Of a stretch of DNA of 64,000 bases, positions 57,121-64,000 are shown one piece after another. The notes below the pieces were generated by a model. The model was not told the DNA's origin, ran no database searches, and saw nothing but the letters and a program-made list of their open reading frames with translations. Both the position numbers and the translations under genes were made by a program. The stretch's first letter is position 1; each line of letters begins with the position of its first letter. The stretch comes from an uncultured Paracoccaceae bacterium (GTDB lineage: Bacteria; Pseudomonadota; Alphaproteobacteria; Rhodobacterales; Rhodobacteraceae): positions 992,001 to 1,056,000 of the forward strand of contig CANLDN010000001.1 of assembly GCA_947489445.1 (NCBI GenBank), in the 5' to 3' direction.

Positions 57121-57606
57121 TCAAGCGATATCAAGGATCAGATGTGGCACCCCATCGCCGGTTTTTTCGCGGGTTTCGCCGACTGGCCCTACCGCGCCCC
57201 GGATGTGTTTGCGAAAATTCGAAAACCCATCGGAGGTTACCACATCAATGGCATCATCAAGCGTGATCGCGATACGGAACCAGTTTTGGTCCATGCCATT
57301 GATCGCCGTCACGACCCCGGTAAACGGATGTGACAGATAGCGCCCGGTGACCCGTGATCCGGGTGTCCATGATCGGGGTGGTCCATCGTCCATCGCTGCA
57401 AGAAAGCTGTTCCAGTCCTTATAGCCATGCGTGTTGGCGATGCGCTCAAGCGCCTCTGCATGGCTGATTGCGCCGCCTTCTGCGGTGATCCGGTTCCGCA
57501 AGGCTTTGGCCTGGCTTTTTGCCTCGATGATGCTGGGCAGGCTGGGTTTGACAGTGACCGCATCGAAGCTGTCATCGCGAAGGTTTTTGTCGGGGGTGTC
57601 AGACAT
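57121..57606 (-). CDS. Glyoxalase_8-type small protein
   Basis: A 161-residue protein. SIIEAKSQAKALRNRITAEG, then ISHAEALERIANTHGYKDWN, matches the family annotated as glyoxalase superfamily / Glyoxalase_8; the second half is beta-rich (GSRVTGRYLSHPFTGVVTAI). No catalytic proof. AGGAG lies ahead of the ATG. Divergent from the methanethiol oxidase gene. Confidence 0.78.
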   Translation of the reverse strand: MSDTPDKNLRDDSFDAVTVKPSLPSIIEAKSQAKALRNRITAEGGAISHAEALERIANTHGYKDWNSFLAAMDDGPPRSWTPGSRVTGRYLSHPFTGVVTAINGMDQNWFRIAITLDDAIDVVTSDGFSNFRKHIRGAVGPVGETREKTGDGVPHLILDIA

Positions 57607-57953
57607 AGTCCCATACTCCTCTGATAAGCATCGCGCTGGTGTGGATGGTACCCGCGTTGCCAGCCGCGCGTGATGCGTGGAGGACTAAGAGAAAAGGATG
57701 CACAGAACTTTACCATGACTTGCGTCTGCGGGTGGCGGGCGTCTGGGGCCTGAGCGCGTGGCTAGCGGTGGTTGGGCGCTGCGTCAAGCCCGGTTTCGCA
57801 TGTACGAATTGACCTTGCGTCACTTTTTTCTTGATCGTTTGGGAAAGCCGGAGTCATAGTCGGATCAATTGTCAGACATTTGATGTGTTATCTGGCCTCG
57901 TTGGCCCAAGAAGCCGGAAACCGGCGCTTTTCAACAAAATGGGAGGACGATTG
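57607..57953. other. Divergent intergenic region, Glyoxalase_8 / methanethiol oxidase genes
   Basis: About 347 bp without a credible reading frame. TTGACC at 57809-57814 could be a -35 for the plus-strand gene but no good -10 follows. Near 57912-57924 a small GCCGG-AAA-CCGGC hairpin precedes the ribosome-binding site GGGAGGA at 57941. I see no FNR box here. Confidence 0.45.
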
Positions 57954-59354
57954 ATGAACCTGAGACCTGATCCGACATTTCATGCAACCGCCAAGCTGGC
58001 GATGCAGGCCCCGGTGGAAACACTGGCCTTTACCCTGATGCTGAGCCCCGATGGCAGCCAGCCCGACGGGCTGGCTGTAGTGGATGTGGACCCGAAATCC
58101 GACACCTACGGCCAGATCGTGCACAGCTTGTTCATGCCCAATAAGGGTGACGAGTTTCACCATTTCGGCTGGAACGCCTGTTCGTCCGCCCTGTCCCCCC
58201 TGACCGGCCACGCGTTTCTGGAGCGCCGCTATCTGATCATTCCCGGCATCCGGTCGAGCCGGATTTATGTGATTGATGTGAAGGAACCGCTGAAGGCGAA
58301 GATACATAAGATTATCGAACCCGAAGAGCTGTTTGAGAAGACGGGATATTCCCGTCCGCATACGATCCATTGCGGGCCGGAGGGCATTTATGTCTCGACC
58401 CTCGGTGGCGGTGGCGAGGACGGAACCGACGGCCCGCCGGGCATCTTCATCATGGATTGCGAGACCTTCGAGATACTTGGTCGCTACGAGATGGATCGCG
58501 GCATTCAGGACAAGCACTATGATTTCTGGTGGAACCTGCCCCGCGACTACATGGTCAGCTCCGAATGGGGTCTGCCGCCGCAATTCGAGAATGGTATCGT
58601 GCCGGAGGATTTGTTGAGCAACAAATACGGTCACACGATCCATTTCTGGGACCTGCGCGGGCGCAAGGTGACGAAATCCATTGATCTGGGCGCCAACCAT
58701 CAGATGGCTTTGGAAATCCGGCCCGCCCATGACCCGGTCAAGGAATACGGGTTCTGCGGCGTGGTGGTTGATACGTCGAACTTGCAGGGTGCAATCTTTA
58801 CTTGGTGGCGCGATGAGGATGGCGAATGGCAGGCGAAGAAGACGATCACTATTGATCCGGTGCCGGCAGATGCCGATGATTTGCCAGAACTTCTAAAGGG
58901 GTTTGGCGCCTGTCCGCCGCTGGTAACGGATATCGACCTGAGCCTCGATGACCGGTTCCTCTATGTCGCATGCTGGGGGCTGGGCGAGATGCATCAGTAT
59001 GACGTGTCCGACCCGATGAACCCGAAGCTGGCGGGCAAGGTCGAAATCGGTGGGATCGTGAAGAAGACGCCGCATCCCAATGGCAAGGACTTTGGCTATG
59101 GCCCGCAGATGGTTGAGATCAGCCGCGATGGGAAACGCGTCTACTGGACCAATTCGCTCTATTCCACATGGGATGATCAGTTCTATCCCGGTGATCGTGG
59201 GGCCGCCATGGTCATGGCGGATGTGGGCGAGAATGGCGGCCTGACCCTGAACAAGGATTTCTGGGTCGACTTCCCGGAGGGTTATCGCAGCCATCAGATT
59301 CGGCTGGAAGGGGGCGACTGTTCGACGGACAGTTTCTGCTACCCGTCGGTCTGA
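57954..59354 (+). CDS. mtoX: Selenium-binding-protein-family methanethiol oxidase
   Basis: A 466-residue protein of the SBP56 family; bacterial members oxidise methanethiol to formaldehyde, H2S and H2O2. Conserved blocks: EFHHFGWNACSSALSPLTGH, RPHTIHCGPEGIYVSTLGGG, WWNLPRDYMVSSEWGLPPQF, and the C-terminal VDFPEGYRSHQIRLEGGDCS. Conserved histidines fit the copper site reported for the family. Start ATG 57954 with GGGAGGA upstream. Fits methylated-sulfur metabolism of roseobacters (DMSP/DMS). Confidence 0.93.
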   Translation: MNLRPDPTFHATAKLAMQAPVETLAFTLMLSPDGSQPDGLAVVDVDPKSDTYGQIVHSLFMPNKGDEFHHFGWNACSSALSPLTGHAFLERRYLIIPGIRSSRIYVIDVKEPLKAKIHKIIEPEELFEKTGYSRPHTIHCGPEGIYVSTLGGGGEDGTDGPPGIFIMDCETFEILGRYEMDRGIQDKHYDFWWNLPRDYMVSSEWGLPPQFENGIVPEDLLSNKYGHTIHFWDLRGRKVTKSIDLGANHQMALEIRPAHDPVKEYGFCGVVVDTSNLQGAIFTWWRDEDGEWQAKKTITIDPVPADADDLPELLKGFGACPPLVTDIDLSLDDRFLYVACWGLGEMHQYDVSDPMNPKLAGKVEIGGIVKKTPHPNGKDFGYGPQMVEISRDGKRVYWTNSLYSTWDDQFYPGDRGAAMVMADVGENGGLTLNKDFWVDFPEGYRSHQIRLEGGDCSTDSFCYPSV

Positions 59355-59369
59355 TCCTTGGATGAAGCG

Positions 59370-60020
59370 ATGAGCGTGACGGCCCTTTGGTGGGCCGTCA
59401 TTGTTTCTGGCATCTATCATGGGGTGAACCCCGGCATGGGGTGGCCGCTCGCGGTGTCCGCCGCGTTGATGGAGCGCAAGACGTCCGCCCTGCCCGGCGC
59501 GCTGTTCGCTTTGGCTGGCGGTCACTTTCTGGCCATGACTGCGATCCTGCTACCGTTTTCGATGATGGCGGCGCTGGTGATGTGGGAAGCCGAGATCAGG
59601 ATCGGGGCGGGGCTGATCGTGATCGCGCTGGGGGTCTATCTGCTGATCAACCGCCGCCACCCCCGCTTTCTGGCGCGGGTACCGCCATCGCGGCTGGCGC
59701 TGTGGTCGTTTCTGGCAGCCATGGCCCATGGGGCGGGGCTGATGCTGGTGCCGATCTATCTGGGACTATGCGCGCCGGAGACCTTGGATGCCGGGCACAG
59801 GGCCGCATCGGACCTGATGACGGCGAATATCTGGACGGCCTTCTGGGTCGCCGCCGTGCATACCGCCGCCATGACCCTTGCGGGGGGCGCATTGGCGGCG
59901 GGCATGTATTTCTGGCTGGGTCTGAAATTCCTGTCGCGCACGTGGTTCAATCTGGATGTGGTCTGGGCGCTAAGCCTGATTGTGGTGGGCGGGATCGGGA
60001 TATTTACCGCGGGGCACTAG
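59370..60020 (+). CDS. Polytopic membrane protein with HupE/NiCoT-like motif
   Basis: A 216-residue protein with about six membrane segments. GIYHGVNPGMGWPLAVSAAL near the N-terminus resembles the H-x3-H/D-x-x-D/H metal motif of nickel/cobalt/HupE-type transporters, and further His-containing helices are present (GGHFLAMTA, MAHGAGLMLVP, VHTAAMT). Its gene follows the methanethiol oxidase by 15 nt, so a metal-supply role (for example copper) is plausible but unproven. Start at ATG 59370. Convergent 4-nt overlap with the next gene. Confidence 0.72.
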   Translation: MSVTALWWAVIVSGIYHGVNPGMGWPLAVSAALMERKTSALPGALFALAGGHFLAMTAILLPFSMMAALVMWEAEIRIGAGLIVIALGVYLLINRRHPRFLARVPPSRLALWSFLAAMAHGAGLMLVPIYLGLCAPETLDAGHRAASDLMTANIWTAFWVAAVHTAAMTLAGGALAAGMYFWLGLKFLSRTWFNLDVVWALSLIVVGGIGIFTAGH

Positions 60021-60871
60021 GGTTTTGGCCGCCAGCCGGGGCGGCGGAACAGGTAGCCCAGCGCGTTGGACAGACTGCGCGCGCGGCGCAGGTCGCGCAG
60101 GATCATCAGATATTCGTGGAAATTGATCCGCACCGGGTTGGATGTTTCCAGCAGGGTTGTGATGCCATAGATAACCTTTTCCTCTTCCGGTTCATATGTG
60201 CCGAACATCCGGTCCCAAATAATCAGCAGGCCGCCATAGTTCTTGTCGATATATTGCGCGTTCGATCCGTGATGGACACGGTGCACGGACGGGGTGTTGA
60301 AGATTTTGTCGAGCCAGCCGAGCTTGCCCACCTTTTCCGTGTGGATCCAGCTTTGATATGCCACCACGACGACCAGCCCGACGACCGTTTCGGCAACGCT
60401 GAACCCGATCAGGATCATCGGGATGAAGAAGACCCATTCGATCAGCGCGTCCACCCATGAGATACGCAGGGCGGTCGAGAAATTGAACTCGGGCGAGGAG
60501 TGGTGGACCGAGTGGTTGGCCCAGAACAGCCGCACCTCGTGTTCGCAGCGGTGCATCCAGTAATAGGTGAAATCAGCGACCAGGATGGCCATGGGGAAGG
60601 TCCACCATGTGTCCGGCAGGTCGAACAGGGCGAAATAGCTGGCGATGACCAGCCCGATGATGAAGATGAGGCCGTAGATCGTGCGTTCCAGCAATGCTGA
60701 CACAATCGCAATGGCTGCGTTTGCGAAGGTTTCGCGCAAGGTGCCTCTAGTGCCGCGAATGACGTCCCAGACGGTTTCCGAAACCACCGCGATCAAAAAG
60801 GCGAGGCCAAGAATTTCGACAACGCCCAGAGTGCCTGCGAAAGCTGCGAATTGTTCTTCAATGGGGTCCAT
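60017..60871 (-). CDS. Sterol desaturase / fatty acid hydroxylase family protein
   Basis: A 284-residue integral-membrane di-iron enzyme. His clusters: WMHRCEHEVRLFWANHSVHH and SVHRVHHG, the H-x3-4-H and H-x2-H-H set of the family, between four or more membrane helices. Substrate may be a sterol-like lipid, carotenoid or fatty acid; not readable here. Divergent from a TetR gene whose operator palindrome lies in the shared promoter. Confidence 0.9.
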   Translation of the reverse strand: MDPIEEQFAAFAGTLGVVEILGLAFLIAVVSETVWDVIRGTRGTLRETFANAAIAIVSALLERTIYGLIFIIGLVIASYFALFDLPDTWWTFPMAILVADFTYYWMHRCEHEVRLFWANHSVHHSSPEFNFSTALRISWVDALIEWVFFIPMILIGFSVAETVVGLVVVVAYQSWIHTEKVGKLGWLDKIFNTPSVHRVHHGSNAQYIDKNYGGLLIIWDRMFGTYEPEEEKVIYGITTLLETSNPVRINFHEYLMILRDLRRARSLSNALGYLFRRPGWRPKP

Positions 60872-60914
60872 GGTTAATCCTTTGGGGTGTGCTAGGGTGG
60901 TTTAAACAAATCTG

Positions 60915-60932
60915 AATGAACGATCGTTCATT
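60915..60932. promoter_or_regulatory. 18-bp perfect palindrome, TetR operator
   Basis: AATGAACGATCGTTCATT reads identically on both strands. It lies between the divergent sterol-desaturase-family gene (start 60871) and the TetR gene (start 60956), so the TetR protein probably controls both. It contains the TGAAC...GTTCA pattern typical of TetR operators. Confidence 0.85.
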
Positions 60933-60955
60933 GAAATAATATGAGGTTGGCAGAA

Positions 60956-61582
60956 ATGCAAGGGGATGATCCGCGCGGTGAAGAAAGGGCGTTGACCAAG
61001 CGTGAGATCACGACGCTGGAACGCCGCCGCCATATTGTTGAGACGGCGGCGATCTGCTTTGTCGAACAGGGGTTTCACCAGACCAGCATCCGCGACATCG
61101 CCAAACGGGCGGGGATCAGTCTGGGCAATCTTTATAATCACTTTGAGACGAAGACCGCCCTGATTGCCGAGATCGCCACGCTGGAGAGCGAGGACTTGCG
61201 GGATATGCAGTCGGCGCTTGCGGCAGATGGCGATCCGGGCGCGATCCTTGATCGGTTCATTGCAGATTATTTTGCTTATGTGGCGCGCCCGGAGAATGCT
61301 GTTCTGGCAGCGGAAATCACCGCAGAGGCGATGCGCAGCCCGCAGATTGTCGGGCCTTACCTTGATAACCGTCGGACCCTGATCGGGGCACTGGCGGCGA
61401 TCCTGCGCCGGATGCCAGAGGGGGCGACGCCCCCCTGCCCCGCTGACCCCGTTCAGTTGGCGGAGACGCTTCTTGATGTGATCGGTGCTGCGGCAAGCCG
61501 TGTCGCATTCGAGGATGCGGCGACGCAGGAAACGACATGCGCGACGACCAGGCAGGTCGCCGCGCGTTTATTGGGCAATTGA
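60956..61582 (+). CDS. TetR-family regulator
   Basis: A 208-residue regulator. HTH at about residues 30-60: RRHIVETAAICFVEQGFHQT, then SIRDIAKRAGISLGNLYNHF (S-L-G-N-L-Y-x-H-F end). GAGG lies 9 nt before the ATG at 60956, which is preferred over ATG 60941 with no ribosome site. Probably represses itself and the divergent sterol-desaturase-family gene. Confidence 0.92.
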   Translation: MQGDDPRGEERALTKREITTLERRRHIVETAAICFVEQGFHQTSIRDIAKRAGISLGNLYNHFETKTALIAEIATLESEDLRDMQSALAADGDPGAILDRFIADYFAYVARPENAVLAAEITAEAMRSPQIVGPYLDNRRTLIGALAAILRRMPEGATPPCPADPVQLAETLLDVIGAAASRVAFEDAATQETTCATTRQVAARLLGN

Positions 61583-61589
61583 GCGCCAC

Positions 61590-63011
61590 TCAGGCGAAGT
61601 GGTTTGGCCACACCCGCGCCCGGATTTCGGGGAAGGTCTGGATGTTCAGCAGTTCGCCGTCGCGAAAGACGGCTTGCAGCGCCTCGGCGCCTTTGGGGAT
61701 GTTTTCGAGCCGCCGCGCCACAAACGCGCCGCTATCGGTGCGCATGACCCCTTGCCGCCCACGTTTGGAGGTTTTGGCTCCGCTCGCGGTGATCGGGTCC
61801 TTGTAGACGTCGTGCCAGTCGCCGTTCCGGAAAAGCGCGGAGGCTTTCATGGAATAGCTGAAGCAATCCCGGTCCACCTTTTGCAAGAGCCCGGCCCCCA
61901 TGCCGAAGGCGATGTTGCCGATGGCCAGCCCGCGTTTCATCATGACCTCCATGATTTCGACAATCGAGAACCGGTTGACCCCGTCCCCCTGGATGACCCG
62001 GACTTTGTCGTTCAGCAGCCGGTAGCCTTGCGCCGTGGTGCTGTAGCCGAATTTGGCCATCAGCGCTTCAATCACGTCGGGCACGATCTGGATCGGGTCG
62101 CCGCTGTCGGGCCGCACGACCAATACGCCGTCACGTGCCAGCACCTCATCGCGCAGAGCGTCGCCCCAGTAGTCATTGACCGCACGCATCATGTCGTAGC
62201 TGTCAGACACGCAGGCCACCAGACCGGTTGGGTTGTTGTCGAGCAAGGCGCGCATTTGCGCCAACTCGCCCTCTTCGCCCAGCGCTGTCATTGTGCTGTG
62301 CTCGGTCGCGGGGATGGAGAAACCGGCCATCTCCGCACCATAGAAATTGCGCGCATAGACCAGCGCCATGGCGGTGTCGGTGCCCATAGAGTTCACGAGA
62401 TGCGCCAGACCGCCGATGGCAGCACTTTCCCCGCTGGACGCACCGCGTGCGCCGAAATCGTGCAGTTTGAATTCGGCGCCCGCGTCGGAGCCATCGGTGA
62501 TGGTCAGCCGTTTGCGGATTTCACCCATCACGTAACGCGACAAGCTGGCCACGGTGGACGGGTACCAGACGGCGCGCAGCAGCCGGGTTTCCAGGAACGA
62601 GGGTAGCCAGTAGCAGGCCGGATCGGTGTTCTGTATCCGCATCTGCGGGATGCTGACGGGGGCGATTGTGCCTTCGGGCAGCGCCTCGATCAGCACGGGC
62701 AAGCGACCTTTGTGGGCATCCACGATCTGTTGCCAGCCAGGCAGGTAGAGGTCCAGCCCGTGCGCCTTCAGAAACGGGGCGGCCTCATCCACCATCGCTT
62801 GGGTGATGCGGATGTCGGCCAGTTTGGCCAACTCGATTTGCAGGCCGAAAAAGACGACCTGATCGATCCCGTCCCAACCCCGCCGCGGCTCGATATAGGA
62901 TGAGACATATTCGGTGCCTGCCGGGTATTGGCTGGCGTGCGAGTATTTGTAGCTGTCGGTGTCAAAGATGGGATTTTGCGCGTTCAGCGCGTCTACGAAT
63001 AATGCAGTCAT
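61590..63011 (-). CDS. nadV: Nicotinamide phosphoribosyltransferase
   Basis: A 473-residue NAMPT/NadV-type enzyme making NMN from nicotinamide and PRPP. NPIFDTDSYKYSHASQYPAG at the N-terminus, HDFGARGASSGESAAIGGLA, VVRPDSGDPIQIV, and VIQGDGVNRFSIVEIM are family hallmarks. Length is as in animals and bacterial NadV. Downstream of the NadM-Nudix gene on the same strand, so they form an NAD salvage pair. Confidence 0.93.
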   Translation of the reverse strand: MTALFVDALNAQNPIFDTDSYKYSHASQYPAGTEYVSSYIEPRRGWDGIDQVVFFGLQIELAKLADIRITQAMVDEAAPFLKAHGLDLYLPGWQQIVDAHKGRLPVLIEALPEGTIAPVSIPQMRIQNTDPACYWLPSFLETRLLRAVWYPSTVASLSRYVMGEIRKRLTITDGSDAGAEFKLHDFGARGASSGESAAIGGLAHLVNSMGTDTAMALVYARNFYGAEMAGFSIPATEHSTMTALGEEGELAQMRALLDNNPTGLVACVSDSYDMMRAVNDYWGDALRDEVLARDGVLVVRPDSGDPIQIVPDVIEALMAKFGYSTTAQGYRLLNDKVRVIQGDGVNRFSIVEIMEVMMKRGLAIGNIAFGMGAGLLQKVDRDCFSYSMKASALFRNGDWHDVYKDPITASGAKTSKRGRQGVMRTDSGAFVARRLENIPKGAEALQAVFRDGELLNIQTFPEIRARVWPNHFA

Positions 63012-63105
63012 GTCCTGTTCCTCCTCGGATATGGACGGTTGGATGGGATTGCCGGACCTCCCGGTTTTCCCGTGATATGCAGTTTTACAGCCTGCGTGCT
63101 GAACC

Positions 63106-64000
63106 TTATGTGGCGTGGGCCATCAGGATGGATGAATAGGCAAAGGGCACGTCGGGCACCAAGGCCTGAATGATGTCGAAATGGTCCTCAAAAATCGTGT
63201 CGGGCGTGATGTCGGTGATGGGCACCCATTTGGCAGCCGCCGCGTCACTGCCGGATTTGACCTTTTCCATCTTCTCGCGGTCTTGCAACTCGAATACGAA
63301 AGCCTCGGTCCGGACCCAGCCGCGTTCGGATCGGTCGGGGTGGTCGAAGACTTCCCGCTTCGCCAGACGGCTGCGCATGGCACCTTTGGGCATGTCGAGA
63401 CCTGCTTCCTCGTAGAGTTCGCGGACTGCTGCATCCAGCGCGTTTTCGCCCTTGTCGATGTGGCCACCCGGCAACGCCCAGAGGTCTTTGCCCGGTTGGA
63501 TTTTGCGCTGGACCATCAGGACATGACCGGATTGGACGACCACCGCATCGGCGGTGTTGATGGGGATTGGGTAGCCAAAGACCTGCTCGGCGGCATCGAT
63601 CCGCTCGCGGTAGGATTTCACGAAGGCCGCTTCGTTGCGGACCAGTTCGACGGCCTTGGGGTTCGCGCGCATCCAGTCGGCGACGACAGCCATCTGTTTC
63701 ATGCCAAAGCGGGCGGCCAAGCGCCCTGCATCGCCTTCAGCCGGGAAAAACAGCGCCTCGCGCATATCCGTCGCGTTAATGATTTCGTCATCGTGGTAGC
63801 GCGGGTCAGCGGCAACCATCTTCCATTCGGGGAACCAGCGCAGATATTGCGAGGATTTGTCCTTTTCGCAGCCCGTCAGCACGATGTCGGTCGCGTCCGG
63901 GTCCAGCCCTTTGGCGCGCAGGTGCAGGCGGACGGCGGTGCGGACGTTCGTGGCCCATGCCCTGTCATTGTAGAGCGTGTCGACCAAGGGCAGAACATCC
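63106..64000 (-). CDS. Bifunctional NMN adenylyltransferase / Nudix hydrolase (5' end cut by window edge)
   Basis: The visible 298 codons begin in the NMN adenylyltransferase domain (LPLVDTLYNDRAWATNVRTA, KDKSSQYLRWFPEWKMV) and continue into a Nudix domain with the box GGHIDKGENALDAAVRELYE-EAG. The frame stays open at 64000, so the true start, with the nucleotide-binding H-x-G-H, is outside. Such NadM-Nudix fusions convert NMN to NAD and hydrolyse ADP-ribose-type compounds; here paired with NAMPT. The next gene begins 94 bp downstream. Confidence 0.92.
   Translation of the reverse strand, partial: DVLPLVDTLYNDRAWATNVRTAVRLHLRAKGLDPDATDIVLTGCEKDKSSQYLRWFPEWKMVAADPRYHDDEIINATDMREALFFPAEGDAGRLAARFGMKQMAVVADWMRANPKAVELVRNEAAFVKSYRERIDAAEQVFGYPIPINTADAVVVQSGHVLMVQRKIQPGKDLWALPGGHIDKGENALDAAVRELYEEAGLDMPKGAMRSRLAKREVFDHPDRSERGWVRTEAFVFELQDREKMEKVKSGSDAAAAKWVPITDITPDTIFEDHFDIIQALVPDVPFAYSSILMAHAT

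Noticed and set aside
61485..62606. Long plus-strand open frame opposite the NAMPT gene
   Set aside because: It is the antisense shadow of a well-conserved enzyme in GC-rich codon use and has no recognisable protein features; the same applies to 5815-6741, 14014-14895 and 50391-51446.

Overview
The window looks like chromosomal DNA of a Rhodobacterales / Roseobacter-group alphaproteobacterium. Supporting marks are ruvC-ruvA-ruvB followed by ybgC (start of a tol-pal locus), hsp20 followed by a DUF1150 gene, a DUF1127 protein, a DUF2783 protein in an aromatic operon, a fused sulfate adenylyltransferase/APS kinase, and an FnrL-type regulator with a cbb3 oxidase. I saw no tRNA, rRNA, insertion sequence, integrase, phage or CRISPR feature.

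Layout. 1-8.5 kb: ybgC (cut by the window edge), a hypothetical gene, ruvBAC, a DUF1127 gene, prmA, an SGNH hydrolase, phzF, msrA and an MFS transporter. 8.7-11.3 kb: a protein with an eCIS-type leader (A), then a TetR regulator coupled to a DUF4336-like protein. 11.4-15.8 kb: ccoGHIS behind a perfect FNR box. 15.8-22 kb: a minus-strand homogentisate operon (hmgA, fah, MBL-fold, HNH-like, FAD monooxygenase, DUF2783) with a divergent MarR gene. 22-32.4 kb: groESL with CIRCE, a GNAT enzyme, an EamA transporter, a lipase, purEK, hsp20 with a sigma-32-like promoter, a glycosyltransferase and sat-cysC. 32.5-36.7 kb: a translationally coupled trxB / DUF4132 / RES-domain set and an Lrp regulator. 36.9-47.5 kb: a complete YehI/L/M/P/Q-type module (DUF4132, MoxR AAA+, DUF5682, VWA, SWIM) preceded by a second fragment of the DUF4132 C-terminus. 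47.5-49.5 kb: LysR, an AhpD-like protein and a DUF2892 protein. 49.5-54 kb: ccoNOQP and a universal stress protein. 54.1-55.4 kb: leader protein B with an RNase-like C-terminus. 55.5-64 kb: an outer-membrane protein, fnrL, a Glyoxalase_8 protein, methanethiol oxidase with a membrane partner, a sterol-desaturase-family enzyme with a divergent TetR, and NAMPT plus NadM-Nudix (cut by the window edge).

How it fits together. FnrL (56.2 kb) very probably drives both halves of the cbb3 oxidase system: ccoG and ccoN each carry the identical 14-bp box TTGATCCACATCAA. The structural operon (ccoNOQP) and the assembly operon (ccoGHIS), usually adjacent, lie about 34 kb apart in opposite orientation. A 51-bp element built from 11-bp phased units occurs twice in inverted orientation (49/51 identical), upstream of ccoG and upstream of the YehI-type module.

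Most unusual content: (1) two otherwise unrelated proteins, 45 kb apart, share an N-terminal leader of the kind seen on DUF4157/eCIS-linked cargo, although no injection apparatus is in the window; (2) the DUF4132-MoxR-DUF5682-VWA-SWIM module with overlapping reading frames, plus a separate trxB-DUF4132-RES set; (3) the inverted 51-bp phased repeat; (4) an HNH-like protein and a metallo-beta-lactamase-fold protein with a broken metal motif inside a homogentisate operon.
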